Assembly: GCA_028287285.1 (NCBI GenBank)
Contig: JAQBPY010000369.1
Span: 1 to 62,298 of the forward strand
DNA length: 62,298 bases
Direction: 5' to 3'
DNA from: Gemmatimonadota bacterium
GTDB taxonomy: Bacteria > Gemmatimonadota > Gemmatimonadetes > Gemmatimonadales > Gemmatimonadaceae
In this document: one piece after another, positions 46,021 to 54,905 of the stretch
Numbering within the stretch: position 1 is the first letter of the stretch
Layout of the letters: every line of letters begins with the position of its first letter
Program-made: the position numbers and the translations under genes
The notes under the pieces: generated by a model
What the model saw: only the letters and a program-made list of their open reading frames with translations
What the model was told of the DNA's origin: nothing
Database searches by the model: none

Positions 46021-47201
46021 CCATTCCACGCATCAAGCCGCAAGGGGCGATGCCAACCTCACACCTACCTGTCCTCGGCGATCCACAAGTGCCTGGGTCC
46101 CGGCTGGTGCGGCATGCGGTCAGTACCACAATCGCTGTCGTAGCATTTGCAACTATCCTGACAGTCGTTGGAGCAGCATTCGTGAGCATGAACGTGTCCG
46201 TAGAAGGAGTTGGAGTGCTTGAACCCCTGAGCGTGTGGCCCATTCGTTCCATGGAAGGTGGCATCGTCGAGTCCATCCTGGTGCATACCGGCGAGGTCGT
46301 CCAGCGCGGCCAACCTATCGCTCGCCTTGACTCTTTGGCGGCTTGGGGGGCGTCGGCGGAGATCGACGCTCAGCTATTGATCGCACGTTTGGAGCTTGAG
46401 CGGCTGGAGCAATCCATCCCGATCCAGTTGCAACTCGCGGATGCCGGCATTCTCTCGGCTGAAGCGCGGCTTGCGCGAGCGCGAACTGCCCTTCGGCAGA
46501 AAATGGCCGATTTCTCCGTAGTCGGCGACCCAGATAGCATTGCGCGCGCCGCGAGTGGCAGAGTACACGTGGGGTTGGACGCTCCTTCTGCAGACCTGCT
46601 TGTCGCCTACGGAGATCTCGCTGCATCGCGAGCGCAGCGTCTCACCGCCGAGGGATCCGCCGTTGCGATTGTACGCCAGCGCGCCGAAATACGGAGGACG
46701 ACCGTTCAATCCGGAACCGCGAAGGCTCGGTTGCAGCGTGGGATCGTGCGCGCGCCAGCGGACGGCATCGTACTCACCGACCAACCAGAACAACTCAACG
46801 GGTCACAAACAATTGCTGGCCAGACTCTGCTCGAGATCGGAGACATTCACCACTGGCGCGTCTCCTTGGCCGTGGCAGAACGCGATATACACAGGATACA
46901 AGCCGGCGATGCTGCCGACATAGAGCTTCCCGCCTTCACAGATGCCGCCAACCGTATCCGGGGTCGCGTGGAATCGATTGGCTGGCAGCCAGCGTCCTTC
47001 GTGGAGGGCGGGGCTGCGGGCGTTGCGCGTGGCGGATATCGCGTGCTCGTGGTTCTTGATTCTACAGCTATGCATTCGACTCTCGCACGCGGCTTCCGCC
47101 GAGGTTACGCCGCACATGCGAAGATTGTCACTCGATCTGATCGCGCGCTGACCGTAGTCATGGAGTACTTTCGTGACCGTGCGCGCGGCCTGACGCGATA
47201 G
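46017..47201 (+). CDS. HlyD-type membrane fusion protein
   Basis: This 394-residue protein is an adaptor of type I-like secretion. One membrane helix lies near residue 38-60 (VSTTIAVVAFATILTVVGAAF). A lipoyl-like half (VGVLEPLSVWPIRSMEGGIVESILVHTGEVVQRGQPI) follows, then a coiled-coil hairpin (about 118-235), the second lipoyl half (GIVRAPADGIVL) and the beta-barrel domain (WRVSLAVAERDIHRIQAG). It bridges the ABC exporter to an outer-membrane channel, which is not encoded here. The TTG at 46017 overlaps the ABC stop; the ATG at 46050 is an alternative start. It is the last gene of the lanthipeptide operon. A relic of the MscS-like gene follows about 90 bases later. Confidence 0.88.
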   Translation: MTIPRIKPQGAMPTSHLPVLGDPQVPGSRLVRHAVSTTIAVVAFATILTVVGAAFVSMNVSVEGVGVLEPLSVWPIRSMEGGIVESILVHTGEVVQRGQPIARLDSLAAWGASAEIDAQLLIARLELERLEQSIPIQLQLADAGILSAEARLARARTALRQKMADFSVVGDPDSIARAASGRVHVGLDAPSADLLVAYGDLAASRAQRLTAEGSAVAIVRQRAEIRRTTVQSGTAKARLQRGIVRAPADGIVLTDQPEQLNGSQTIAGQTLLEIGDIHHWRVSLAVAERDIHRIQAGDAADIELPAFTDAANRIRGRVESIGWQPASFVEGGAAGVARGGYRVLVVLDSTAMHSTLARGFRRGYAAHAKIVTRSDRALTVVMEYFRDRARGLTR

Positions 47202-47293
47202 TCGTATTTACTTCTGCAAACACACTATTCCGCTTGTCCATCCAGCGCGCTCGGCTGGTGCTGTGTCCTGTGAAGGCCGAGAATACCAACGTT

Positions 47294-47448
47294 CCTTGCT
47301 TGCCATTTTCATGGCGTTACTGGAGCTTAGCGCTACCGGTGTGAGCGGAGACGAAGCGTTGCAGCGAGGACGTGAAGAGGGAACGCAAGCATGCCAAGGC
47401 GAATGCCAAGTACCCCGAGCCCGCGCCCACAGAAGCGGAGGGGAATAA
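47294..47448 (+). pseudogene. Decayed 3' relic of the MscS-like gene
   Basis: Reading frame one gives LLAIFMALLELSATGVSGDEALQRGREEG, which I report as its three anchors LLAIFMAL, DEALQR and REEG. These correspond to LLAIFMALQEL and DEALQREREEE of the intact gene at 34947. A second frame from about 47408 reads YPEPAPTEAEG, matching YPESAPTEAEG at the intact C-terminus. About 130 bases are missing between the anchors and there is a frameshift. It is followed directly by the intact plug gene at 47461, as the intact MscS-like gene is by the plug pseudogene. Confidence 0.8.
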
Positions 47449-47460
47449 CCAGGGAGGTAC

Positions 47461-49965
47461 ATGCGCTCCACCATTCGCAGCATGCTAGTCGGATCCCTGC
47501 GCTTTAGCGGTGCGGGTCGCGCCGTGAGACCTCTCCTGCGCATTGGGTTGCTTCTGATACTCGCCCGCGTGGCATCCGGACAGGTCGTGAGCGGCACGGT
47601 GATGCTCTCAGACAGCACTACGCCGGTCGTTGGCGTCATTGTCGTCGCAATGGACGCACAGGGGGCCACTCTCGCTCGCGGCCTCACGACGACGAAAGGA
47701 TACTTTTCCCTGCGCCTGCCGACGCCGGCGACAATTGACCTGAAGGTCCTGAGGATCGGGTATAAGCCGCTGAAAGGTCCATCACTCACCCTTGGCGCCG
47801 GGCAAGTACAGAAAGTTCAGATAATCTATGCCGCCGATCCCGTTTCGCTCGCCGGCATCAATGTGCGCGAACGAGAGACGTGCCGGGTCCAGCATGATTC
47901 CGGACTCATGGTTGCTGGTCTCTGGGAGGAAGCTCGCAAGGCCATGCTGACGTCGCAGCTCACGAGCGACGACACTCCGCTGTTTGCCGAGTGGGTCGAA
48001 TACGACCGCACGCTCGACTCTGCATCGAAGTATGTGAGACAACAGCACGTGCGCACGACACGCAATGCAACCACGCATGCCTTCCGCAGCGTGCCCGCCA
48101 ACGTGCTGCAGGCCAGGGGCTACGTCGTCGAGGACGATGGCGAAACGGCGTACTACGCGCCTGATGCCGAGGTGCTGCTGTCGGACGGCTTCGTGAATGC
48201 GCACTGCTTCCGGCTCGTCGCGCCACCAAAGGATGCAGACCAGAACCGCGTCGGTATTGCGTTCACGCCCACGCGCGAGCGCAGCAGCATGAAGGAGATC
48301 GAGGGCACCCTGTGGATCGACCGCCCAACCGCCGAGCTTCGCAATCTGGAGTTTCGGTACACCAATCTCCCCGACGTCGCGCTGCCGGCCAAGCCGGGGG
48401 GCAGCGTGGAATTCCAGCGCACGAAAGACGGGAACTGGCTCGTGAGCCAGTGGAGCCTGCGCATGCCGCAGCTCGTCGCGCAGTCATTGATGAAGGACAA
48501 CAGCAGCATGCGGCTGTACCGGTCGGGCACCAGAGCCGTGCTGCACGCGGTCCAGGTCTCCGGCGGCGAAGTCGTACGCGCCACTCGCCGAGACTCGCTC
48601 ATCTATGAAAGGGCAGGCGCGGGCATCAGTATCAAGGTGCTCTCGCAGAATCCACTCGTGCCCGTCGTCGAGGCACGCGTCGAGCTCGAAGGCACCGACT
48701 ATACCTCCGTCGCCGATGCCTCGGGGCTCATCACGCTTTCGCCCGTTCTTGCCGGCCGCTATATGGCGCGCGTGCATACCGCGCTCATGGACTCCATCGG
48801 CATGCCGCCCGTGACGAAGCTGGTCGAGGCGCACATGAATGCACACGTCGACTCGCTCACGCTCCCTGCGGCCAAGGACGTTCTCGCCCGCGCTTGCCCG
48901 GCTGACTCCGTCCGGAATGGCGAAGGCATGCTGCATGGCTGGGTGAAGACCGAAAGCGCTCGCGCCATCGGGCATGCCACGGTGACGATCAGCTGGAAGA
49001 GTAACTTCGACGTGGTGAACATGGGCGGGTCCAACCACCTCACGTACAGCGGCAAGACCCTCGGCGCCCTGACTGACGACGCCGGCTACTGGCGCCTGTG
49101 CGGCATTCCTCAATCCATTCCGATCTCGGTGGGAGTCGTATCCGATTCAGGGTCGGACATCCGGGAGGCGCGGCTGGAAGGAGAGCCTTTTGCCCAGGTC
49201 GACCTGGTGCTGCACCGCGGCACGTCCGCGGCGACGCCAGCCGCGCGCGCGCTCGTCGAGCTGGCGATCACCAGCAGCAAGGGTGAGCCCCTACAGGACG
49301 CAACCCTCGAGGTGCTCCCGGTGGGTGGCACGCCGGTCATCGTGGTAACGGGGCCGAGTGGGCGTGCATTGGCCCCCGACGTCGCGCCTGGCATGATCAC
49401 GGTCCGCGCGCGACACCTCGGCTTCATGGAAGGGTTCGTGTCCGCGACCGTGCGGGAAGGGCGCAATACTGTCCCAATCATCATGAGCACCGTCTCGACG
49501 CCGCTCCTCGATACCATGCGGGTCATTGGTGATCGTGTCGTGACCGGACGGCTGGGCGAATTCGAGCAGCGCCGGCTGGACAAGTCTGCCACCGCCTCGT
49601 TTACGCGGGAGGACATCCTCAAACGGAATCCCGTGGAGGCCTTCCAGATGATTTCCAACCTGCCATCGGTGAGGGTGTGGTCGGGATTCGGGGGCGCGCG
49701 GCCCGGCGACCCGGCTGCCTACGCCATTTCACCGCGCTCCGGCATGGTGTTCGGCACGGCGAACTGCTATATGATGGTCGCCGTGGACGGCGTGGTGCAG
49801 CAGCCCACGCCGGGCCAGCCGGCGTTCGACCTCCGTCAGCTTCCGCGCCCCGAGGACATCCACGGTATCGAGGTCTTCGCGGGGCCGGCGTCCATTCCCC
49901 TCAAGTACGGCGGTGAGGGCGACGGCAGCAAATGGTGCGGTTTGATCGCGGTCTGGACCCGCTGA
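47461..49965 (+). CDS. Surface protein with carboxypeptidase-regulatory and TonB-plug-like domains
   Basis: The protein is 834 residues. A signal-like N-terminus (about 1-40) is followed by a carboxypeptidase-regulatory-like domain (VVSGTVMLSDSTTPVVG; about 41-115), a long unclassified region, two further regulatory-like domains (from about 395 and 590), and a plug-like C-terminus (from about 690, TREDILKRNPVEAFQM; GIEVFAGPASIPLKYGG; WCGLIAVWTR). There is no beta-barrel, so it is not a receptor by itself, though such proteins may be partners of TonB-dependent receptors. The ATG at 47461 follows GGGAGG. Partial relatives lie at 35718 (deleted), 36619 (relic) and 54906 (short). It is the intact member on the right flank of the RiPP island. 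Confidence 0.78.
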   Translation: MRSTIRSMLVGSLRFSGAGRAVRPLLRIGLLLILARVASGQVVSGTVMLSDSTTPVVGVIVVAMDAQGATLARGLTTTKGYFSLRLPTPATIDLKVLRIGYKPLKGPSLTLGAGQVQKVQIIYAADPVSLAGINVRERETCRVQHDSGLMVAGLWEEARKAMLTSQLTSDDTPLFAEWVEYDRTLDSASKYVRQQHVRTTRNATTHAFRSVPANVLQARGYVVEDDGETAYYAPDAEVLLSDGFVNAHCFRLVAPPKDADQNRVGIAFTPTRERSSMKEIEGTLWIDRPTAELRNLEFRYTNLPDVALPAKPGGSVEFQRTKDGNWLVSQWSLRMPQLVAQSLMKDNSSMRLYRSGTRAVLHAVQVSGGEVVRATRRDSLIYERAGAGISIKVLSQNPLVPVVEARVELEGTDYTSVADASGLITLSPVLAGRYMARVHTALMDSIGMPPVTKLVEAHMNAHVDSLTLPAAKDVLARACPADSVRNGEGMLHGWVKTESARAIGHATVTISWKSNFDVVNMGGSNHLTYSGKTLGALTDDAGYWRLCGIPQSIPISVGVVSDSGSDIREARLEGEPFAQVDLVLHRGTSAATPAARALVELAITSSKGEPLQDATLEVLPVGGTPVIVVTGPSGRALAPDVAPGMITVRARHLGFMEGFVSATVREGRNTVPIIMSTVSTPLLDTMRVIGDRVVTGRLGEFEQRRLDKSATASFTREDILKRNPVEAFQMISNLPSVRVWSGFGGARPGDPAAYAISPRSGMVFGTANCYMMVAVDGVVQQPTPGQPAFDLRQLPRPEDIHGIEVFAGPASIPLKYGGEGDGSKWCGLIAVWTR

Positions 49966-50004
49966 CTGCGGCATCCGTCACCATATTTTGTCCCCCCGCA
50001 AGAA

Positions 50005-50030
50005 CAAATGTTGATCAGATCAACCATTTG
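50005..50030. promoter_or_regulatory. Palindromic operator candidate upstream of the SusC gene
   Basis: The arms CAAATG-TTGATC and GATCAA-C-CATTTG surround a central A, giving a near-perfect dyad of 12 bp per side with one extra C. It lies about 160 bases before the SusC start and after the plug gene. It could be a regulator site or an RNA hairpin; no T-run follows it on the plus strand. Confidence 0.45.
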
Positions 50031-50188
50031 ACGAAATGGCGCTGGGAACGCATCTTGGGACACGACGAGATCGTGATCGGAGCGTGACTTACCCGTGAAC
50101 TTGCGGGTCTCTCGATCAGCATTGCCCCCTCCAGCTCGTTCGTCTCAACCGCAGGCGTTGTAACTCTCTCTCCCCAAGAGGTGCCCCA

Positions 50189-53100
50189 GTGCGCCGTCGA
50201 ACACTGTTGTCCGTTGCATCACTCTTTCTTCTCACCTCTTTCCCGGCCTTTCTCTCGGCACAGACCCGCGAGATCACCGGCACCGTCAAGCAGTCCGGCA
50301 CCAATGCGCCTATCTCGGAAGCCACCATCGGGCTCCTAGGCTCCCAGATCGGCGTCCGCACGAATGAGCGCGGCGAATATCGGCTGAAGATCCCGAACGG
50401 CGGCGCAACCATCCTCGTGCGCGCCATCGGCTTCAAGCGTGTGACGAGTGCCATCGGCGCGTCACAGTCCACCGCAGATTTCGTGCTCGAGAAGGACGTG
50501 CTGCAGCTCGAGGGCGTGACCGTCACTGGTCAGGCCACCACGGTTGACAAGCGCAACGCCTCCACGGCCATCGCGTCCGTCTCCGCCGAAGAGCTCATGA
50601 CGGCACCGGCCAAGTCGGTCGAAGGCAATCTCGCCGGCAAGGTTGTCGGCGCGACCATCTTCGAGAACTCCGGCGTTCCGGGCGGCGGCATGCAGATCCA
50701 GATCCGCGGCGCCACGTCCATCCTCGGCCAGGGCGACCCGCTCTACGTGGTGGACGGCATCATCGTCTCCAATGCGTCGGTTCCGGGCGGACTCGCCTCG
50801 ATCTCCCGCGCATCGGGCACCACGTCATCCAGCCAGGACCAGGTCGTCAACCGTCTGGCTGACATGAACCCGAACGACATCGAGAACATCGAAGTGCTCA
50901 AGTCGGCGGCTGCCACGGCCATCTATGGCTCGCGCGCAACCAACGGCGTGGTCGTCATCACCACCAAGAAGGGCAAGGCGGGTGAGACGCGCTACAACAT
51001 CACCCAGCGTGTCGGCGGCCAGCAGGCCACGCGCCTCCTCGGCTCGCGCCAGTTCACGAGCTATGCACAGGTGCAGCCGTTCCTCGGCACCTCGTCGCAC
51101 GCGGATTCCATTGCGAAGGCGAATTGCACCACGACCTGCCCGAACTACGATTGGGAAGGCCAGTTCTACAACAACAGCGCGCCGTCGTATGAAACGGTGT
51201 TCTCCACCTCCGGTGGGTCACAGAACACCCGCTTCTACGGCTCGCTGAACGACCGCCAGAACCCGGGCATCGAAGTTAACACCGGCGCGCGCCGCACCAC
51301 GGGCCGCATCAACCTCGACCAGACCATCGGCGAAAAGTTCACCGTCGGCATGGGCGTTGATTTCACGCACAACCTCACGGCCAACGGCATCGGCAACAAT
51401 GACAACGCCGGCCTGAGCCCGATCTACACGTTTGGATATTCGCCGGCGCTGTACGACCTGCGCACAATCGATCCACTCACCAAGAATCCGGTCTTCATGT
51501 GGATGAACGGTGGTGGCAGCGGCACATCCAACCCGTTCGACGTCATCAACTCGATCACGAACCAGGAAGACACCTGGCACCAGAGCGGCAATGTCCGCAT
51601 CGGATACAACCTGCTCACGCTGCCGCAGAACAACGTCCAGATCACGTACATCGGCGGTGTGGATCGTTTCCAGCTCGAGGGCACGCAGTACTCGCCCAAC
51701 CGCATGCAGTACGAGCCGGCCGACGGTTTCCTCGGTACGTCGCAGGTCCTCACCACGGACAGCCGCTTCATCAACCAGAGCATCAACGCCGTGTGGACAT
51801 ATTCACCGGGGTGGAAGTTCGTGAACTCGCTCCAGACGTCGGTGGGTGGCACGTACGAAACGCAGAAGGTCAACAACTACTTCGTCCGTGAGCGTGGCCT
51901 TACCCCAACGCGTCTTGCAGCGACCACTGGTGTCGACGTGCTCGCGGGCAACAACATCGTCGAGTTCCGCGACCAGTCCAAGTACTTCAACACGCAGCTC
52001 ATTGCGCTCGACGAGAAGCTGGCGCTCACGTACGGCGTTCGTGCCGACCGTGGCACCGCGAACGGCGATCGCACGCAGTTCTACTCGTTCCCGAAGTACT
52101 CCGGCAGCTATCGCTTCGTGGAGCCGCTCAGCAAGTTCACGAGCGTCCTCGATGAGGTGAAGCTCCGCGCATCGTACGGCCGCTCGGGCAACCGCCCGAC
52201 CTACCAGGTGCGTGACGTCACCATCTCCGGCGGTGGTGTCATCAGTGGCGCCGGTTCACTCGTTGCTTCCACCTCGCTCGGTAACCCGGCCATCAAGCCG
52301 GAAGTCATGAACGAGGCCGAGTACGGTGTTGACGCCGCGCTGTTCAAGGGTCGCGTCGGTCTCGAGATGAGCCACTACGAGCGCGTCATCAAGGACCTGC
52401 TCGTTACCTTCCCGCTGCCGCCAAGCTCGGGCCTCGTCAGCCAGACCATCAACGGCGGACAGATGTCCACGCGTGGTTTCGAGGCCGGCCTGAACCTGGT
52501 GCCGATCAGCCGTCGTGACCTGGAGTGGACGCTCCGCACCACGTACCAGCGCAACGTGCAGAACGTCGACCAGTTGCTCGTTCCGTCCTTCGCTGCGCCC
52601 AACTCGTTCGGTGTGAGCTACGGTCGTAACCGCATCGCCGTCGGAACGCGCCCCTCGTACATCTGGGGCAACGTGCCGTACAGCTGCGTCAACACCACGA
52701 ATGCCGCGGGCCAGCTCGTGGTGGGCACGGGTGCAGATGGTCAGGCGTGTCACCGCATCTACCCCGGCCAGTCGCTCACGGGCGCAACCATCCGCGATTC
52801 CATCATCGCCGATGCAAACCCGGTTGGCCAGACGTCGTTCCTGAACACGGTTCGCTTCAAGTCCGTCACGCTCACCGCGCTGCTCGACTGGCGCGTTGGC
52901 GGGTACACGTCGGACATGACGAACAACCTGTTCGACGAAGGCGGCAACTCGCGTGACTATGATGCGCCGTCGCCGGATCCCAAGCAGACGCTCGGCCAGT
53001 ACCGCTATGGTATCTGGAGCGCCGGCAACATCGCCACGTACATCGAAAACGGCACGTTCCTCAAGCTGCGCGAGCTCAACGTCGCCTTCCAGGTTCCGCA

Positions 53101-53296
53101 GCACTTTGCCAGCATGGTTCGCGCACGGGATGCGCGCATTTCGCTGCAGGGCCGCAACCTGTGGGTCAAGACGAACTACTGGAGCTTTGATCCGGAGTTC
53201 AACAACTTCGGCAACCAGAACTTCAACCGCTTCGTCGACCTCGCGCCGTATCCGAGCAACCGCCAGTTCTTCCTCAGCGTTGATCTGGGGTACTAA
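50189..53296 (+). CDS. SusC/RagA-family TonB-linked outer-membrane receptor
   Basis: This 1035-residue outer-membrane protein has a signal peptide (RRRTLLSVASLFLLT, cut after LSAQ), a carboxypeptidase-regulatory domain (EITGTVKQSGTNAPISEAT; about 24-105), a plug domain with the SusC signature GDPLYVVDGIIVSN (about 185-200) and NDIENIEVLKSAAATAIYGS (230-250), and a C-terminal barrel of about 22 strands ending in a typical aromatic terminus (LSVDLGY). It should import an oligomeric nutrient with TonB energy. The start is GTG at 50189 with AAGAGG upstream. It is followed by the SusD gene, so the pair forms a standard uptake complex. The substrate cannot be read from sequence: no glycan enzymes adjoin. 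Confidence 0.94.
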   Translation: MRRRTLLSVASLFLLTSFPAFLSAQTREITGTVKQSGTNAPISEATIGLLGSQIGVRTNERGEYRLKIPNGGATILVRAIGFKRVTSAIGASQSTADFVLEKDVLQLEGVTVTGQATTVDKRNASTAIASVSAEELMTAPAKSVEGNLAGKVVGATIFENSGVPGGGMQIQIRGATSILGQGDPLYVVDGIIVSNASVPGGLASISRASGTTSSSQDQVVNRLADMNPNDIENIEVLKSAAATAIYGSRATNGVVVITTKKGKAGETRYNITQRVGGQQATRLLGSRQFTSYAQVQPFLGTSSHADSIAKANCTTTCPNYDWEGQFYNNSAPSYETVFSTSGGSQNTRFYGSLNDRQNPGIEVNTGARRTTGRINLDQTIGEKFTVGMGVDFTHNLTANGIGNNDNAGLSPIYTFGYSPALYDLRTIDPLTKNPVFMWMNGGGSGTSNPFDVINSITNQEDTWHQSGNVRIGYNLLTLPQNNVQITYIGGVDRFQLEGTQYSPNRMQYEPADGFLGTSQVLTTDSRFINQSINAVWTYSPGWKFVNSLQTSVGGTYETQKVNNYFVRERGLTPTRLAATTGVDVLAGNNIVEFRDQSKYFNTQLIALDEKLALTYGVRADRGTANGDRTQFYSFPKYSGSYRFVEPLSKFTSVLDEVKLRASYGRSGNRPTYQVRDVTISGGGVISGAGSLVASTSLGNPAIKPEVMNEAEYGVDAALFKGRVGLEMSHYERVIKDLLVTFPLPPSSGLVSQTINGGQMSTRGFEAGLNLVPISRRDLEWTLRTTYQRNVQNVDQLLVPSFAAPNSFGVSYGRNRIAVGTRPSYIWGNVPYSCVNTTNAAGQLVVGTGADGQACHRIYPGQSLTGATIRDSIIADANPVGQTSFLNTVRFKSVTLTALLDWRVGGYTSDMTNNLFDEGGNSRDYDAPSPDPKQTLGQYRYGIWSAGNIATYIENGTFLKLRELNVAFQVPQHFASMVRARDARISLQGRNLWVKTNYWSFDPEFNNFGNQNFNRFVDLAPYPSNRQFFLSVDLGY

Positions 53297-53335
53297 TCCA
53301 TGACCCAGACTTCCACATCTCGGAGAGCGCCATTG

Positions 53336-54790
53336 ATGCGCAAGGCTTTTCTCACCCTGTCGGTTCTCGGCGTTGGCATGGCATGCAACGCGTCCGACCT
53401 CAACATTCCAAATCCAAACGTCGCCACCATTGAAGGCGCCAGTGCGGATCCGACCGCCTTCCAGCTGCTGGCCACCGGACTCTTCGTGGATCAGCGCAGC
53501 ACGCGCACCGGCATGATGACGTATGGCGGCATTCTGGGGCGCGAGTCGTACAATTTTACGCCGCAGGAAGGACGCAACACCTCCAACTGCACGCTCGGTG
53601 TCGTTGTCGGCGGCGTCCAGAAGCTCGATCCAGCCGGATTCTGCGTGGCCCCGTGGGCCGGTCAGTACGGCACGTTGCGCGACATCTTCAACTTCAAGAC
53701 GTCCATTGCCAGCAATGGACTGCTGACCACGGCGCAAAAGGCCGCGGCACTCGGACTGGCCCAGACGTTCGAGGCAATGATGCTGTTCGAGATCATCCAG
53801 ACGCACGATACGCTCGGTGCGGTGGTCGAGGTCAAGGCGAATGCCTCCGACATCGCTCCATTCGTCTCGCGTGATTCAACGTACAAGTTCATCCTGGGCA
53901 CGCTCGACGCCGCAGCAACGAACCTGTCGGCTGGCGGAGCGGCGTTCCCGTTCACCGTGCCCGCCGGATTCGCTGGCTTCAACACCCCTGCAACGTTCCT
54001 GCTGTTCAACAGGGCGATGAAGGGCAAGGCGGCGGCACACTATGCCACGTCTGGTGGCGGTGCGTCGCAGTGGCCGGTGGCCCTCACGGCACTGGGTGCG
54101 TCATTCCTCAATGGCGCGGCAACAACGCGGGCACAGTTCGACGTTGGCGTGTACGACACGTACTCGCCCTCTCCGGATACCCCGAACCCGCTGTCGTCCG
54201 CTACCAACACCAATCTGTATGCCCATGCGTCGTTCACGACGGACGCGCAGCTCAAGGCAGATGGTACGCCCGACAACCGCTACCTGGCGAAAATCCGTAC
54301 GGGCCTCCCGTCACGGACCGGTCCACTCAGCGGCGTCAACCCCACGAGCGGATCGTCCACAATCGGCTTCAGCTCCTGGCCCACGACCTCCACGAGCATT
54401 CCGGTCATCCGCAACGAGGAGCTCATCCTCCTTCGCGCAGAAGCCCGGCTTGCAACGGGTGACAAGGCAGGTGCCATTGCGGACCTGAACAACGTTCGCG
54501 TGAACTCGGGCGGTCTGCCGCCCACGACGCTGACGGCTGCATCGACGGACGATGCAGTGCTCCTCGGCATCCTGTACGAAAAGCGCTACTCGACCATGCT
54601 GGAAGGCAATCGCTGGGTCGACCACCGCCGCTACGGCAAGCTCGCACTGCTTCCACTCGATGTCCCGGACGGTCCGACCAAGAACTTCGTCGCCAAGGTC
54701 AGCCCGATCCCGCAGGGTGAGTGCCTTGTGCGTGCCCTTTCAACGGGTGCACTGCTCGGACCGAACGGCCAGAACAACTGCGCACCGTAA
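53336..54790 (+). CDS. SusD/RagB-family outer-membrane lipoprotein
   Basis: The protein is 484 residues. A lipoprotein signal (RKAFLTLSVLGVGMAC, lipobox VGMAC) is followed by a SusD-like alpha-helical body. Family features include LNIPNPN after the cysteine, the helical repeats in the middle, and the C-terminal block PVIRNEELILLRAEARLATGD with AIADLNNVR and GILYEKRYSTMLEGNRWVDHRRYG. It is the surface lid that captures the nutrient for the SusC channel. The ATG at 53336 has GGAGAG eight bases upstream; an in-frame ATG at 53300 would add twelve residues. The gene is 39 bases after SusC and ends in a strong hairpin. Confidence 0.92.
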   Translation: MRKAFLTLSVLGVGMACNASDLNIPNPNVATIEGASADPTAFQLLATGLFVDQRSTRTGMMTYGGILGRESYNFTPQEGRNTSNCTLGVVVGGVQKLDPAGFCVAPWAGQYGTLRDIFNFKTSIASNGLLTTAQKAAALGLAQTFEAMMLFEIIQTHDTLGAVVEVKANASDIAPFVSRDSTYKFILGTLDAAATNLSAGGAAFPFTVPAGFAGFNTPATFLLFNRAMKGKAAAHYATSGGGASQWPVALTALGASFLNGAATTRAQFDVGVYDTYSPSPDTPNPLSSATNTNLYAHASFTTDAQLKADGTPDNRYLAKIRTGLPSRTGPLSGVNPTSGSSTIGFSSWPTTSTSIPVIRNEELILLRAEARLATGDKAGAIADLNNVRVNSGGLPPTTLTAASTDDAVLLGILYEKRYSTMLEGNRWVDHRRYGKLALLPLDVPDGPTKNFVAKVSPIPQGECLVRALSTGALLGPNGQNNCAP

Positions 54791-54822
54791 CTTTGGTGGC
54801 ACGGCCGGTGTAGCATGACAAT

Positions 54823-54867
54823 ACAGGAAGCCGGAGGCCGGGCAGCATCCGGTCTCCGGCTTCCTGT
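54823..54867 (+). terminator. Terminator after the SusD gene
   Basis: ACAGGAAGCCGGAGGCCGG pairs with CCGGTCTCCGGCTTCCTGT over 19 bp (one G-U), with a 7-base loop, followed by TTG. It lies 32 bases after the SusD stop. Confidence 0.8.
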
Positions 54868-54905
54868 TTGTCCCGGCACTTCATCTCAACCGCTTAGCTT
54901 TCAGC

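Noticed and set aside
47263..47448. Possible small plus-strand gene (61 codons) before the plug gene
   Set aside because: The frame begins outside the homology and carries two pieces of the MscS-like gene plus a frameshift, so it is a relic and not a new peptide.
52256..53806. Long minus-strand frame (516 codons)
   Set aside because: It is antisense to the SusC/SusD genes and has no recognisable domain.
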